A stretch of DNA of 64,000 nt from Bathymodiolus brooksi (GCA_963680875.1 OY804579.1:57797718-57861717), one strand, 5' to 3'; numbered from the stretch's first letter, positions 33,850 to 45,616 are shown. Notes: a model not told the origin generated them from the letters alone. Translations and numbers: made by a program.

Positions 33850-33965
33850 GCATTATTATATCTCACTGAGATCTTAGAAATATAATTTCAGATTATATGA
33901 GGGCGCGAAGCGCCCGAAATGAAATATTGATTATATGATAAGAGAAGTGAGATATAATAATGCAT
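33850..33965. repeat. Internal complementary region (ICR)
   Basis: 33850-33884 is the reverse complement of the left outer end 31079-31113 with one mismatch; 33885-33965 is the reverse complement, with a few mismatches, of the right outer end 36650-36734. It also holds a perfect hairpin GGGCGC-GAA-GCGCCC. In DIRS1 elements such a region templates circular intermediates. Confidence 0.85.
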
Positions 33966-34501
33966 TTCTCACCCAGCCCTCCCAATGCATTATTACATTT
34001 TATTAGATTTGATATACATGTATGATGTGATGATAATTTCTGATCATTGGTTTTACCTGAATAGTCAATTTTGTATTATCTTTTCAGAATTGATAGCTAC
34101 TCTGAAGGTGACAGATTGAGGGATAATTCAATGGAGTGGAGTAACAGTTGTGATTTTAATTGTGGAACTTCATTATACTGTACCGTGTTTTGTTTCTGAC
34201 TGAGGAATATTCAGTGGAATAAATTGTGATTCAGCGGAACTTGACTTTACATAATTTGTGTAATGAATATAAATTCTTCATGAGTTTTTCTTTTAAAAGA
34301 GAGAAAGAAAGGAAAGTGATACTAAGTCTTCACTTTACATTCATCGTCATGTTTTTAAACTATTTATTAGTTAAGAATCTGCTTACAACATTATCAGTTG
34401 ATCAGTTTCATGGTTAATAGTTTCAACATTATTCAGGAGGTGGTCTGGTTTGTACTACCAAGTCAAACTTTAATGTTCTGTTTTTTAGGTGTATTGGCTT
34501 C
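33966..34501. other. Non-coding part of the DIRS-like element
   Basis: Between the ICR and the right terminal repeat; short ORFs only, no domain. Confidence 0.5.
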
Positions 34502-34626
34502 ATTGAAAGTCAGTAGCATGATATATTGGGGTTCTCGGTATTACCTGTTGACATGCGCATTGTTGGTATTACCTGTATACAGGTTTTTACCTATGGAGGT
34601 TATTTTAAGCTTTAAATAGCTGTGTT
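34502..34626. repeat. Right inverted terminal repeat, inner part
   Basis: Inverted match to 31136-31262 with about five differences, cut at GTGTTAA by the insertion that follows. Confidence 0.9.
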
Positions 34627-35533
34627 AATAAATAAATAATAAATAAATAAAGTTTTATTTAGAGTCGATACATATCACAACATACATAAAACACAAGCTC
34701 TACAGAGCTTTTCAAATCGACTATACATATAACAAAAACAACATACATGCATACATACAAGGTACATAAAAATACTAGCAAAAATTAAAACATCTATATT
34801 AAAAAATTATTTAAACTAATTAATTTAAAATTGCAAGCACTAAGTAAATAAATTAAAATAAGCAGCCTAAAAAGTAACTATAATTAAAGACAAAGCACAG
34901 ATTTCAAAAGCATCACAGATAAGCAAAACAAATAAATAAATAAAATTATGCTTTAAAGCTATCTACAAGCATTACAGTGGCATGAGGTACCATTCCATGA
35001 ATTAATCAAGTTTTTGAATTGTTTAAAAGAATTTTCCAGTCTAAAGTGGTTTGGTAGCTCATTCCATGTTTTGGCAGCAAAATATTTAAAAGTTTTAATA
35101 CCATACCTAGTTGTTCTGGTCGATGGTATACTAGCAGTATTTTGGTATCTGAAAGAATATTTACTTTGTTTAATTGTAATTAAATCATGTAAGTACAAAG
35201 GACTGGTTTTATTGACAATTTTGAATGTTTCAATGGCTATAGTTCTAATTCGCTTGATTTTTAAAGTGGGTAATTTGGATTTTGTTAAAAGTTCTTCATA
35301 TGTGCTGTCAGTATCATCATAGATAAATTTCAGAGCTCTAAATTGTATTTTTTCCATTTTATTTGTATTTTGTTCACTGCAAAAGTGCCATGTTACAGGG
35401 CAATAATTAAAGTTCGAGAAAATATAAGAGTAGTATATTGTAAGTCTACCAAGTTTTGTTAAGTATTTACCAATTCTTTTTAAAATGTTCAGTTGTCTTG
35501 AGGCTTTTTTACAGATATTAGGTTCATTCAACC
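34627..35533 (-). pseudogene. LINE 3' end inserted in the terminal repeat
   Basis: On the minus strand an uninterrupted 190-residue ORF (35531-34959) matches the C-terminal region after the RT of jockey/CR1-like LINEs: LNILKRIGKYLTKLGRLTIY, FSNFNYCPVTWHFCS, KIQFRALKFIYDD, LPTLKIKRIRTIA and FAAKTWNELPNHFR. A 3' UTR of about 330 bp with GAGCTTGTGTTTTATG (complement near 34690) ends in an AATAAATAA-type tail at 34627-34655. The clean frame suggests a younger insertion than its neighbours. The 5' part is missing at the border with the TIR element. Confidence 0.75.
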
Positions 35534-36625
35534 TATGCCAACATTTTAAAAATAGATATAAAAAGGAAAGAAAGATAGGTTGAATAGGTTAATTGTTATA
35601 TGATTTTGCTTAATTTACTAATTATAATTGATATAGCCTGTACATTTGCTGTCATTTGATTTGTTTTGTTTATGCTATTAATGTATTTGTATGGAGAGGG
35701 ACTAGTAAGTTGTAAAAACTTGTTCCCAATCCAATTGTATATATATATTGACAATCAAATCATTATAAAGACAATTGTTATATAAACATGACTAGTCATG
35801 CTTAATTAGTGTAAAATCGGGGGAGATGTCAATGTACTCCAAGTCCACAATTAATTTTTAATGAATAAAGTAAGTAGAAAGTAAGTATTTAAAATCATAT
35901 TTTATGGAAATAACAAACAAAAAATCAGTATATCAGCACATATATTTAATATCAAACTTGATAAAAATAATTGGGATACTATTATAAGCACATATATTTT
36001 AACATCAATCATTATGAAAATAAAATAGGATATTATAAACATATATATTTTTATATCATACATCATGAAAATAAATTAGGATATTACAAGCACAGATATT
36101 TTTTTTAATCATACTTCATGAAAATAAATTAAAGATATTTTTTTATCATACTTTATCAAAATACCCAAAAACAATCAGTATACACCATCACATTACAAAT
36201 TGCTAAAAAATACAATTGTCTTAGATTTTGGATAACAATGTTCGATTTAGAAATCATAGAAATTATGATATTTCTAAATTTATAAATAAATATTATTAAA
36301 AAATTGCTTAATCGCATGAGTATCATATAATATTTTAAATTCATACGTTTTAGAAAGATTGTTTATTTAAATTATTCTAAAATTTTATATTTTCATCTCT
36401 TTTATTTACAGATTTTTGTAAATTTTAACAGACTTATTCTTATATTTTTAGATTGTTGTTTGTTTTTTTTGTGTTTTTTTTAAATAATAAATTTCACTTT
36501 TGAGACCTCCATTTCCAAATTTACTTACCTGTAAATGTCATTAATTGCTATATAAACACCTGTAATATAATGTTTGTTGGCATACCTTGAATATGATATT
36601 TCAAAATGTTGGCATAGGTTGAAGA
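35526..36625. mobile_element. AT-rich element with 24-bp terminal inverted repeats, 1.1 kb
   Basis: The left end TTCAACCTATGCCAACATTT is inverted at the right end as AAATGTTGGCATAGGTTGAA, extending about 24 bases with one mismatch. The interior is very AT-rich with repeated ATATATTTT..ATCATACTTCATGAAAAT phrases at about 60-bp spacing (35940-36140) and no recognisable ORF. No target duplication could be read. Confidence 0.7.
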
Positions 36626-36634
36626 CACCAATTA

Positions 36635-36734
36635 CTAGAATTGGAGGTCAAAGCATTATTATATCTCACTTCAATCATATCATATAATCAATATTTCATT
36701 TCGGTCGTTTCGCGCCCTCATAAAATCTGAATTT
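36635..36734. repeat. Right inverted terminal repeat, outer part
   Basis: 36635-36669 pairs with 31100-31135 of the left repeat; 36650-36734 pairs with the right half of the ICR, including the CGCGCCCTCA motif. It ends just before copy beta resumes. Confidence 0.85.
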
Positions 36735-36754
36735 GTTGTCATTATTATAAACGC

Positions 36755-37570
36755 AAATCCCGCCGAAGGAAGAACAAAAATACAAGAAAATTGTTTGGTA
36801 AAAAAAAAAAATTACTGCAACGCTATTATAATTATATTTCCATTACGAAATTTACCCCTTTTCCACGGAGTAAGCACGGACAGGATACCAGTAGTTGTGT
36901 CTACATAAACTATAGAGAAACAACGTATGTTCAGATTTTCATTGTGCTCGTAAAAAAATTTCAGAACCTTTCTCAGTCAAAATATTTTTTTCTCATGAGA
37001 AGGAAAGCAAAAAATTGTTTTCCTATCATGTGGAACAGAAATACATTTTTCCATAAAAACAATACATTGTCTACTCAAATTCAGCAGCGCAATATTTTTT
37101 TTTCTAGCCGGTGACGGCATAATTTTTTTTTCAGCTACAATGCAAAATCTAATTTTTTTTCGGTCAGCTAGCGCATTAAAATATTTTTTTTTCAAAAAAA
37201 TCCCAGCCCCCCCCCCCCCCCATATAAGAAAATGGTTGTTGCCTTAGTATATGTCTAGTACTACTGTGAAATGAGAATCAATCAATCATATATAATAGCA
37301 AAAATAAAGAAAAAATCTATAAATTGTCCCATAGTGCAGTCACATACCTTCTACGATCGTCAGAAGCGAGTTAATGGCTACGAAGAAAACACCCTAAACT
37401 GAAGGTAATATATTTTTAGATAATGACAGCTCTATTAACCCTGTAATCTCACGCTGTATTGCATAAGCAATGCATTATCGGTATTTAACATTGTCCAACT
37501 GGTTTTTGGAAAAAAGAACAGAAAGTAAAAGTAGATTTTGTGAAATTAGATTTCTGGAAAATACATAGCC
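36755..37570. repeat. Duplicated sequence, copy beta, right part
   Basis: Matches 28200-28855 of alpha from AAATCCCGCC onward. It contains a half MITE (about 36950-37245) that alpha lacks, and its end is part of the first unit of the tandem triplication. Confidence 0.8.
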
Positions 37571-37709
37571 TATCTAAGATGACTTGTTCGACGAAGTCGT
37601 ATAAGATGCCTTTGACCTACTTTTGTAACTCTGGATGCTTTTGCCTAACAATTTTAAAGATAAAAATATTTACCAACTTTTTGATTGGAGAATAATACAA
37701 ATTTGGTAA

Positions 37710-38784
37710 GAGTTCGGAGATTAGAGGCAATACCTGGAGATGGGTAGCATCATTTCTAAGTAATAGAAATCAACAGGTATATTGTTAGATGGAGAAATCT
37801 CAAGCCAGCTACCAGTAGTCAGTGGAGTCCCCCGCAAGGATCTGTGCTTGGTCCTCTGCTCTTCCTCATCTTTATAAATGACCTTCCAGAGTCAGTGGCT
37901 TCAAAAACAAGATTATTTGCGGATGACTGTATTCTGTATAGGACCATACACACACAACAAGACCGTGACATATTACAGCAGGACCTACATCATCTGGAAC
38001 TATGGGAACTTACATGGGGTATGGAATTCCATCCAGGGAAATGTAACTCCATGTCCATCACAAGATCAAGGACATCAATTGAAAACATATTCTTTGAAAG
38101 GACATATTCTTGAAGACGTCAAAGAAGCTAAGTATTTAGGGAGTTATACTCTCCAGCGATCTCACATGGAACACCCACATCTGTAACATCACTGGGAAAG
38201 CCAACAAATTACTATGATGTTTACGAAGAATCTGAAGGTCAGAAATGAAACAACAAAGGAGAACGCATACAAAGCGATAGTAAGATCGAATCTAGAATAT
38301 TGCTCTACGGTATGGTCACCACATGCCAAAAAAGAACAAATATGAATTGGAAAGAGTACAGAGGAGAGCAGCACGCTTTGTATCTGGTCGATACCATAAC
38401 ACAAGCAGTGTATCCGACATAATAGGTAACCTGAATTGGGAGACTCTCGAACAAAGACGTATGAGAGTCAGAGTCACGATGTTTTATAAAATAACCAACA
38501 ATGTTGTGGCCATTGATCTTAACCAGTATGTCACTCATCAACAGAAAATAACCAGGTTCACCAACAAACTTCAGTTCCAAACTTACAGCACAACTAAAGA
38601 CTACTTTAAATGCAGTTCCTTTCCACAGACAATACGCATCTGGAACTCACTACCAGCCAGCATTATTGTGCCAAGCCAGTCCTTGGATCAATTTAAAACT
38701 CCAAGGTTACAAATTCTAAATCCCCCCTCTGTACAGTGTATATACATGTTATATTTGCGAAGTGATGGTCCGACAGCTCTTTAG
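37710..38784 (+). pseudogene. LINE RT and C-terminal fragment, copy 1
   Basis: RT motifs: [11 protein letters not shown] region, [20 protein letters not shown] and [11 protein letters not shown] (FADD at 37916-37927), then EDVKEAKYLGSY, and ELERVQRRAARFVSGRY with MRVRVTMFYKITNN and RIWNSLPASI. Several frame changes and stops break it. In this copy a run of five C (three in copies 2 and 3) adds a shift just before the PQGS motif. Jockey/CR1-type LINE; endonuclease and N-terminus are absent. Confidence 0.75.
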
Positions 38785-38935
38785 TCCGACAGTTCGATGG
38801 TCCGATAGTTTGATGGTCCGACAGTTCGATAGTCCGACACTATCGTAACTACTCGACAATTTCCGTTGCACGGAAAATTAAGTAATTTGATAGGCAGGGA
38901 GTATGATCAAGTAGTTACGTTAAAATAAAGAAGTC
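38767..38935. repeat. 16-bp repeats and fold-back tail of the tandem unit
   Basis: Four to five copies of GGTCCGACAGTTCGAT-like units are followed by CTATCGTAACTACTCG ... CAAGTAGTTACG, an imperfect inverted repeat with an inner hairpin AATTTCCGTTGCACGGAAAATT. Also present in copies 2 and 3. Confidence 0.7.
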
Positions 38936-39080
38936 CGGCAGTCGTCAGCTTCAATACTGCAATCGGCGACTTCTCCAAATAACCACGGACGTATGAATGA
39001 TTAAACTGAAATTTAGTAAATACAAATAAAAGACAAACGTGTCCGTTGGACATGAGAAGTGTGGCACAGGTCTGAAAATG

Positions 39081-41030
39081 CTACAATGCAAAATCTAATT
39101 TTTTTTCGGTCAGCTAGCGCATTAAAATATTTTTTTTCAAAAAAATCCCAGCCCCCCCCCCCCCCCCCCCCCCATATAAGAAAATGGTTGTTGCCTTAGT
39201 ATATGTCTAGTACTACTGTGAAATGAGAATCAATCAATCATATATAATAGCAAAAATAAAGAAAAAATCTATAAATTGTCCCATAGTGCAGTCACATACC
39301 TTCTATGATCGTCAGAAGCGAGTTAATGGCTACGAAGAAAACACCCTAAACTGAAGGTAATATATTTTTAGATAATGACAGCTCTATTAACCCTGTAATA
39401 TCACGCTGTATTGCATAAGCAATGCATTATCGGTATTTAACATTGTCCAACTGGTTTTTGGAAAAAAGAACAGAAAGTAAAAGTAGATTTTGTGAAATTA
39501 GATTTCTGGAAAATACATAGCCTATCTAAGATGACTTGTTCGACGAAGTCGTATAAGATGCCTTTGACCTACTTTTGTAACTCTGGATGCTTTTGCCTAA
39601 CAATTTTAAAGATAAAAATATTTACCAACTTTTTGATTGGAGAATAATACAAATTTGGTAAGAGTTCGGAGATTAGAGGCAATACCTGGAGATGGGTAGC
39701 ATCATTTCTAAGTAATAGAAATCAACAGGTATATTGTTAGATGGAGAAATCTCAAGCCAGCTACCAGTAGTCAGTGGAGTCCCGCAAGGATCTGTGCTTG
39801 GTCCTCTGCTCTTCCTCATCTTTATAAATGACCTTCCAGAGTCAGTGGCTTCAAAAACAAGATTATTTGCGGATGACTGTATTCTGTATAGGACCATACA
39901 CACACAACAAGACCGTGACATATTACAGCAGGACCTACATCATCTGGAACTATGGGAACTTACATGGGGTATGGAATTCCATCCAGGGAAATGTAACTCC
40001 ATGTCCATCACAAGATCAAGGACATCAATTGAAAACATATTCTTTGAAAGGACATATTCTTGAAGACGTCAAAGAAGCTAAGTATTTAGGGAGTTATACT
40101 CTCCAGCGATCTCACATGGAACACCCACATCTGTAACATCACTGGGAAAGCCAACAAATTACTATGATGTTTACGAAGAATCTGAAGGTCAGAAATGAAA
40201 CAACAAAGGAGAACGCATACAAAGCGATAGTAAGATCGAATCTAGAATATTGCTCTACGGTATGGTCACCACATGCCAAAAAAGAACAAATATGAATTGG
40301 AAAGAGTACAGAGGAGAGCAGCACGCTTTGTATCTGGTCGATACCATAACACAAGCAGTGTATCCGACATAATAGGTAACCTGAATTGGGAGACTCTCGA
40401 ACAAAGACGTATGAGAGTCAGAGTCACGATGTTTTATAAAATAACCAACAATGTTGTGGCCATTGATCTTAACCAGTATGTCACTCATCAACAGAAAATA
40501 ACCAGGTTCACCAACAAACTTCAGTTCCAAACTTACAGCACAACTAAAGACTACTTTAAATGCAGTTCCTTTCCACAGACAATACGCATCTGGAACTCAC
40601 TACCAGCCAGCATTATTGTGCCAAGCCAGTCCTTGGATCAATTTAAAACTCCAAGGTTACAAATTCTAAATCCCCCCTCTGTACAGTGTATATACATGTT
40701 ATATTTGCGAAGTGATGGTCCGACAGCTCTTTAGTCCGACAGTTCGATGGTCCGATAGTTTGATGGTCCGACAGTTCGATAGTCCGACACTATCGTAACT
40801 ACTCGACAATTTCCGTTGCACGGAAAATTAAGTAATTTGATAGGCAGGGAGTATGATCAAGTAGTTACGTTAAAATAAAGAAGTCCGGCAGTCGTCAGCT
40901 TCAATACTGCAATCGGCGACTTCTCCAAATAACCACGGACGTATGAATGATTAAACTGAAATTTAGTAAATACAAATAAAAGACAAACGTGTCCGTTGGA
41001 CATGAGAAGTGTGGCACAGGTCTGAAAATG
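39081..41030. repeat. Tandem 1.95-kb unit, copy 2
   Basis: Differs from copy 1 by a handful of substitutions and by a C run of 22. It shares CTATGATCG and GTAATATCACG with copy 3, so copies 2 and 3 are closest. Confidence 0.95.
39660..40734 (+). pseudogene. LINE RT and C-terminal fragment, copy 2
   Basis: Same as copy 1 without the two-base C insertion, so [20 protein letters not shown] is continuous with the FADD block (39866-39877). Downstream stops and shifts are shared with the other copies, so decay preceded the tandem duplication. Confidence 0.75.
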
Positions 41031-42976
41031 CTACAATGCAAAATCTAATTTTTTTTCGGTCAGCTAGCGCATTAAAATATTTTTTTTCAAAAAAATCCCA
41101 GCCCCCCCCCCCCCCCCCCCATATAAGAAAATGGTTGTTGCCTTAGTATATGTCTAGTACTACTGTGAAATGAGAATCAATCAATCATATATAATAGCAA
41201 AAATAAAGAAAAAATCTATAAATTGTCCCATAGTGCAGTCACATACCTTCTATGATCGTCAGAAGCGAGTTAATGGCTACGAAGAAAACACCCTAAACTG
41301 AAGGTAATATATTTTTAGATAATGACAGCTCTATTAACCCTGTAATATCACGCTGTATTGCATAAGCAATGCATTATCGGTATTTAACATTGTCCAACTG
41401 GTTTTTGGAAAAAAGAACAGAAAGTAAAAGTAGATTTTGTGAAATTAGATTTCTGGAAAATACATAGCCTATCTAAGATGACTTGTTCGACGAAGTCGTA
41501 TAAGATGCCTTTGACCTACTTTTGTAACTCTGGATGCTTTTGCCTAACAATTTTAAAGATAAAAATATTTACCAACTTTTTGATTGGAGAATAATACAAA
41601 TTTGGTAAGAGTTCGGAGATTAGAGGCAATACCTGGAGATGGGTAGCATCATTTCTAAGTAATAGAAATCAACAGGTATATTGTTAGATGGAGAAATCTC
41701 AAGCCAGCTACCAGTAGTCAGTGGAGTCCCGCAAGGATCTGTGCTTGGTCCTCTGCTCTTCCTCATCTTTATAAATGACCTTCCAGAGTCAGTGGCTTCA
41801 AAAACAAGATTATTTGCGGATGACTGTATTCTGTATAGGACCATACACACACAACAAGACCGTGACATATTACAGCAGGACCTACATCACCTGGAACTAT
41901 GGGAACTTACATGGGGTATGGAATTCCATCCAGGGAAATGTAACTCCATGTCCATCACAAGATCAAGGACATCAATTGAAAACATATTCTTTGAAAGGAC
42001 ATATTCTTGAAGACGTCAAAGAAGCTAAGTATTTAGGGAGTTATACTCTCCAGCGATCTCACATGGAACACCCACATCTGTAACATCACTGGGAAAGCCA
42101 ACAAATTACTATGATGTTTACGAAGAATCTGAAGGTCAGAAATGAAACAACAAAGGAGAACGCATACAAAGCGATAGTAAGATCGAATCTAGAATATTGC
42201 TCTACGGTATGGTCACCACATGCCAAAAAAGAACAAATATGAATTGGAAAGAGTACAGAGGAGAGCAGCACGCTTTGTATCTGGTCGATACCATAACACA
42301 AGCAGTGTATCCGACATAATAGGTAACCTGAATTGGGAGACTCTCGAACAAAGACGTATGAGAGTCAGAGTCACGATGTTTTATAAAATAACCAACAATG
42401 TTGTGGCCATTGATCTTAACCAGTATGTCACTCATCAACAGAAAATAACCAGGTTCACCAACAAACTTCAGTTCCAAACTTACAGCACAACTAAAGACTA
42501 CTTTAAATGCAGTTCCTTTCCACAGACAATACGCATCTGGAACTCACTACCAGCCAGCATTATTGTGCCAAGCCAGTCCTTGGATCAATTTAAAACTCCA
42601 AGGTTACAAATTCTAAATCCCCCCTCTGTACAGTGTATATACATGTTATATTTGCGAAGTGATGGTCCGACAGCTCTTTAGTCCGACAGTTCGATGGTCC
42701 GATAGTTTGATGGTCCGACAGTTCGATAGTCCGACACTATCGTAACTACTCGACAATTTCCGTTGCACGGAAAATTAAGTAATTTGATAGGCAGGGAGTA
42801 TGATCAAGTAGTTACGTTAAAATAAAGAAGTCCGGCAGTCGTCAGCTTCAATACTGCAATCGGCGACTTCTCCAAATAACCACGGACGTATGAATGATTA
42901 AACTGACATTTAGTAAATACAAATAAAAGACAAACGTGTCCGTTGGACATGAGAAGTGTGGCACAGGTCTGAAAAT
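41031..42976. repeat. Tandem 1.95-kb unit, copy 3
   Basis: C run of 19. Private substitutions include CATCACCTGG for CATCATCTGG and AAACTGACATT for AAACTGAAATT. After GTCTGAAAAT the array stops and unique sequence begins. Confidence 0.95.
41607..42681 (+). pseudogene. LINE RT and C-terminal fragment, copy 3
   Basis: Nearly identical to copy 2 (FADD at 41813-41824). Confidence 0.75.
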
Positions 42977-44460
42977 AAGAGTCATACATAGTACAAGCTC
43001 CATACCAAAAATCAAATCAAGTCGAGATAGCTTTTTAAGGAAATTTTCATTTTTTTTTTACGTTTAAATTGCACTACTTAAGTCGGTCGCTTCAGAAAAT
43101 ATTAGGCCGACAGTCCCGATTAGTGTTGCTCACACGATGCAACTTCAGATTTATTAAGTCATATACATTTCTGTAATAGCTGGGATATCTTCGACGGACA
43201 TTGTTGTTACGGACGTACGTACAGGTACTGACGAAGGGGTAAAACTTATATATGACAGGACCATATTCTTTCATGTAAACAGTACATAGCCTCGTTCGTC
43301 AGGTGTTTACTAGTGAATGTGCTAACCTCGAATAGAGAAGTTTGAGGGTTTTATACCCATAAAGATTGGTAGCTGATGCTAATGTCTGCTTTATTTAGGT
43401 ATTCTGCACCTTGCATGGCAAGACTGGTTGACCAGGGGTGGAAAAAACTAGAAAACTGACAATAAGGGTACTAACAAAATTACCGAACACCGAGCAATCT
43501 TCCAAAGGGAAAGACAAAACTCTAAATCAACAAAATCAGTCAACAACCGGAAAACTGAGAAAACCGCAATGGCCCTGAGTTCGTACAGGCATTTCCAAAG
43601 AAATGGTGGGTTGAATCAGATTTTACGGCGCCAAACCTCCCGCTTCCATTATGGTTAAAAGGTTTCGGTTGTCACTATAACAGCATTTTTAACAATACTG
43701 TGACAAAATAGGTATAATAGTAGTCAACGCAGTACTTTATGAAAATCCATCGTTTATTATCGTCCCTGCAGAACGTTTTAACTACATGGTCATCCTCCCA
43801 CACAGCTTGATTTCAAATGAGACGTCGAATGATGCAATATCTAAACCACGATCACCCTGAGGTCCTCGCCTGCAAATATAAGAATTTTGAAATACATATT
43901 GCAATGACCTCAATACTGAATTGTCTTTGTTTTTCGGGAAACTGTTTAGATTTTGAGGAAAAATCCAAACGATATGCACAACTACCTATTGAGGTTAACA
44001 ACCCTGCAAGTGTTACACAATTTGCTTCAGCAATTCTTGAACCATAATTTCGCGTTCACAACTCAAGAATAATTATTGTTGATGGATAGACAGACGGATG
44101 GACTAAGTGAAAACTATAGGGCTCCCGTATCCTCGATGGGGACCCTAAATATACATGAGCTAACACGTCTCAGAAATGGGTCTTAAGAATAACACAAAGA
44201 CCAACAACATTGAATTGTATTTTATAATTTTCTTCCATTGACTATCTGACTCACTGACTGAACGTTAAACAACCTTCAATTGTAAGATCAATGACACACC
44301 TAGCTTCAGTGTACATTTTGAACATGATAATTAATGATTTTAATTAAAGATTTTATTTTTTGTTCCAAGTGGTAACTGTTGTTCTATTTTCCAAACTAGT
44401 TCGAATTTTCGTTTACAGCTATATGGGCTAGTTTAATGTATATATTTTCGTACACTTGCT
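42977..44460. other. No recognised gene
   Basis: Short unassigned ORFs on both strands. The phrase GATAGACAGACGGATGGAC near 44083 is a motif often seen in molluscan MITEs, but no element ends could be paired. Confidence 0.45.
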
Positions 44461-44469
44461 TTTTGTTCA

Positions 44470-44884
44470 ATTGCCCCCGAGGGAAACACGGGGTATATGA
44501 ATAGGACACAGCTTCTCCGGATGAGTGGTGAAACCCCACCGTAAGGGCCACCCGCGGTTGTGAAGAATGTATTAAGTACTCAATCCGTCACGGGGGAGAC
44601 GTAAAAGAAACCTCGTGTGGGGAGAATGACACACTCACTGCACGTTAAAGAACCCGAGCAACAACTGTTCGGAGGGGTACGTAGGTGACCTGTCGCAAGG
44701 CAAAATTTCTGACCCCTTCCTAATTCGTCCTCCTTTTCCAGTGGAAGTCAAAATTATCCGCCCTCCTCCCGGTCGACCCATATTGCAGATCATACCAACT
44801 GATGTATTGTTAAGTTGTTCTCGTCCTGAATACGCACTGAATAGTTGCCACTGGACGGCAAACAACAATCAATCAATCAATCAA
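44470..44884 (+). mobile_element. SINE-like retroposon with CAAT-repeat tail
   Basis: A GC-richer block (CCCCCGAGGGAAACACGGGG, GGTGAAACCCCACCGTAAGG) leads to GCCACTGGACGGCAAACAAC and a (CAAT)n tail at 44866-44884. The 'ACTGGACG..AAACAACAATCAATC' ending is one I remember as common in molluscan retroposons. No internal promoter boxes were identified with confidence. Confidence 0.5.
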
Positions 44885-45370
44885 TTTTTGTTCAATTGTT
44901 CAATGTTTTTTTTCGTTTTTGTTTTTTCAGCTGTAGAGCTGACAACGACATCTAGATTTTCACAGTCTTTTGTTTTGTAGTGATTTCTCTACCTAGTGTA
45001 GCGAGCCGTAATACCGACCTGTATCATTTACATCAAGGGCCGACAAAAACAACTAGAAACCATCTGTTTACATTCCATAAAAAATGGATAGGATGATAAA
45101 ATATCACGAAGCGCCCCAATTACCCATCGCTGCTACTAATTACGTTTATTTAGATTGTCAAAAAGTGAGGTTCTGATCATATCAATCAGTCCTTGATGTT
45201 AATGATGCGGGTCGGAAATACGGTGTTTGGAGTTTTTCTCATATATGGCTCTAGTTGTGTATTTGTTTCGCCACACATACACATGACTGTATCAATAAAT
45301 AAAACTAGAAACTGGTATGCCCACTTGCTGCACTTTCTCACAAATGCATAAAATCTTTGTCTGTAAAACA
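44885..45370. other. No recognised gene
   Basis: Non-coding with several T runs; nothing assignable. Confidence 0.45.
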
Positions 45371-45375
45371 TTTTA

Positions 45376-45616
45376 ATGCCCCCGCTAGTGCGCAAAAATG
45401 ACTAAGTTCAACAGCCTGCCATTTTGTGAACTTTTTTTTACAGAAATCAAAATCCTTGGTATTCTGCACACCTTTAGTATGAGTATAAACATCCAGCAAA
45501 ATATTACAGCTCTAGCTCAAAAACTGTAGGAGTTAGCCAGACAAACCAGGACGAACAGACAAACGGACGGACAGAGAAAAATTAATATGCCCCACGACTA
45601 TTAATCGAGGGGGCAT
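45376..45616. mobile_element. MITE with ATGCCCCC ends
   Basis: Left end TTTTAATGCCCCCGCTAG is matched inverted at the right (TTTTATGCCCCCTCGATTA). The right part contains CAGACAAACGGACGGACAGA, typical of a molluscan MITE group as I remember it. Confidence 0.5.

Larger units (their letters stand above)
31079..36734 (+). mobile_element. DIRS-like YR element without RT, split by later insertions
   Basis: Inverted terminal repeats (31079-31262 against 34502-34626 plus 36635-36669), an internal complementary region at 33850-33965 that pairs with both outer ends, a gag-like ORF region and a tyrosine recombinase give the DIRS1 layout. No RT or RNase H motif lies between the termini. The right repeat is interrupted by 34627-36634 (LINE end plus TIR element). 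The whole sits in copy beta, after a LINE 3' end. Removing the insertions the element would be about 3.65 kb. It is decayed, so its transposition mode is inferred only from structure. Confidence 0.75.
37135..39080. repeat. Tandem 1.95-kb unit, copy 1
   Basis: Begins CTACAATGCAAAATCTAATT and ends GGCACAGGTCTGAAAATG. Contains the end of a MITE with a run of 15 C, beta-derived sequence, a LINE RT fragment and a hairpin-rich tail. Private differences: two extra C in the RT region, CTACGATCG and GTAATCTCACG. Confidence 0.95.
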
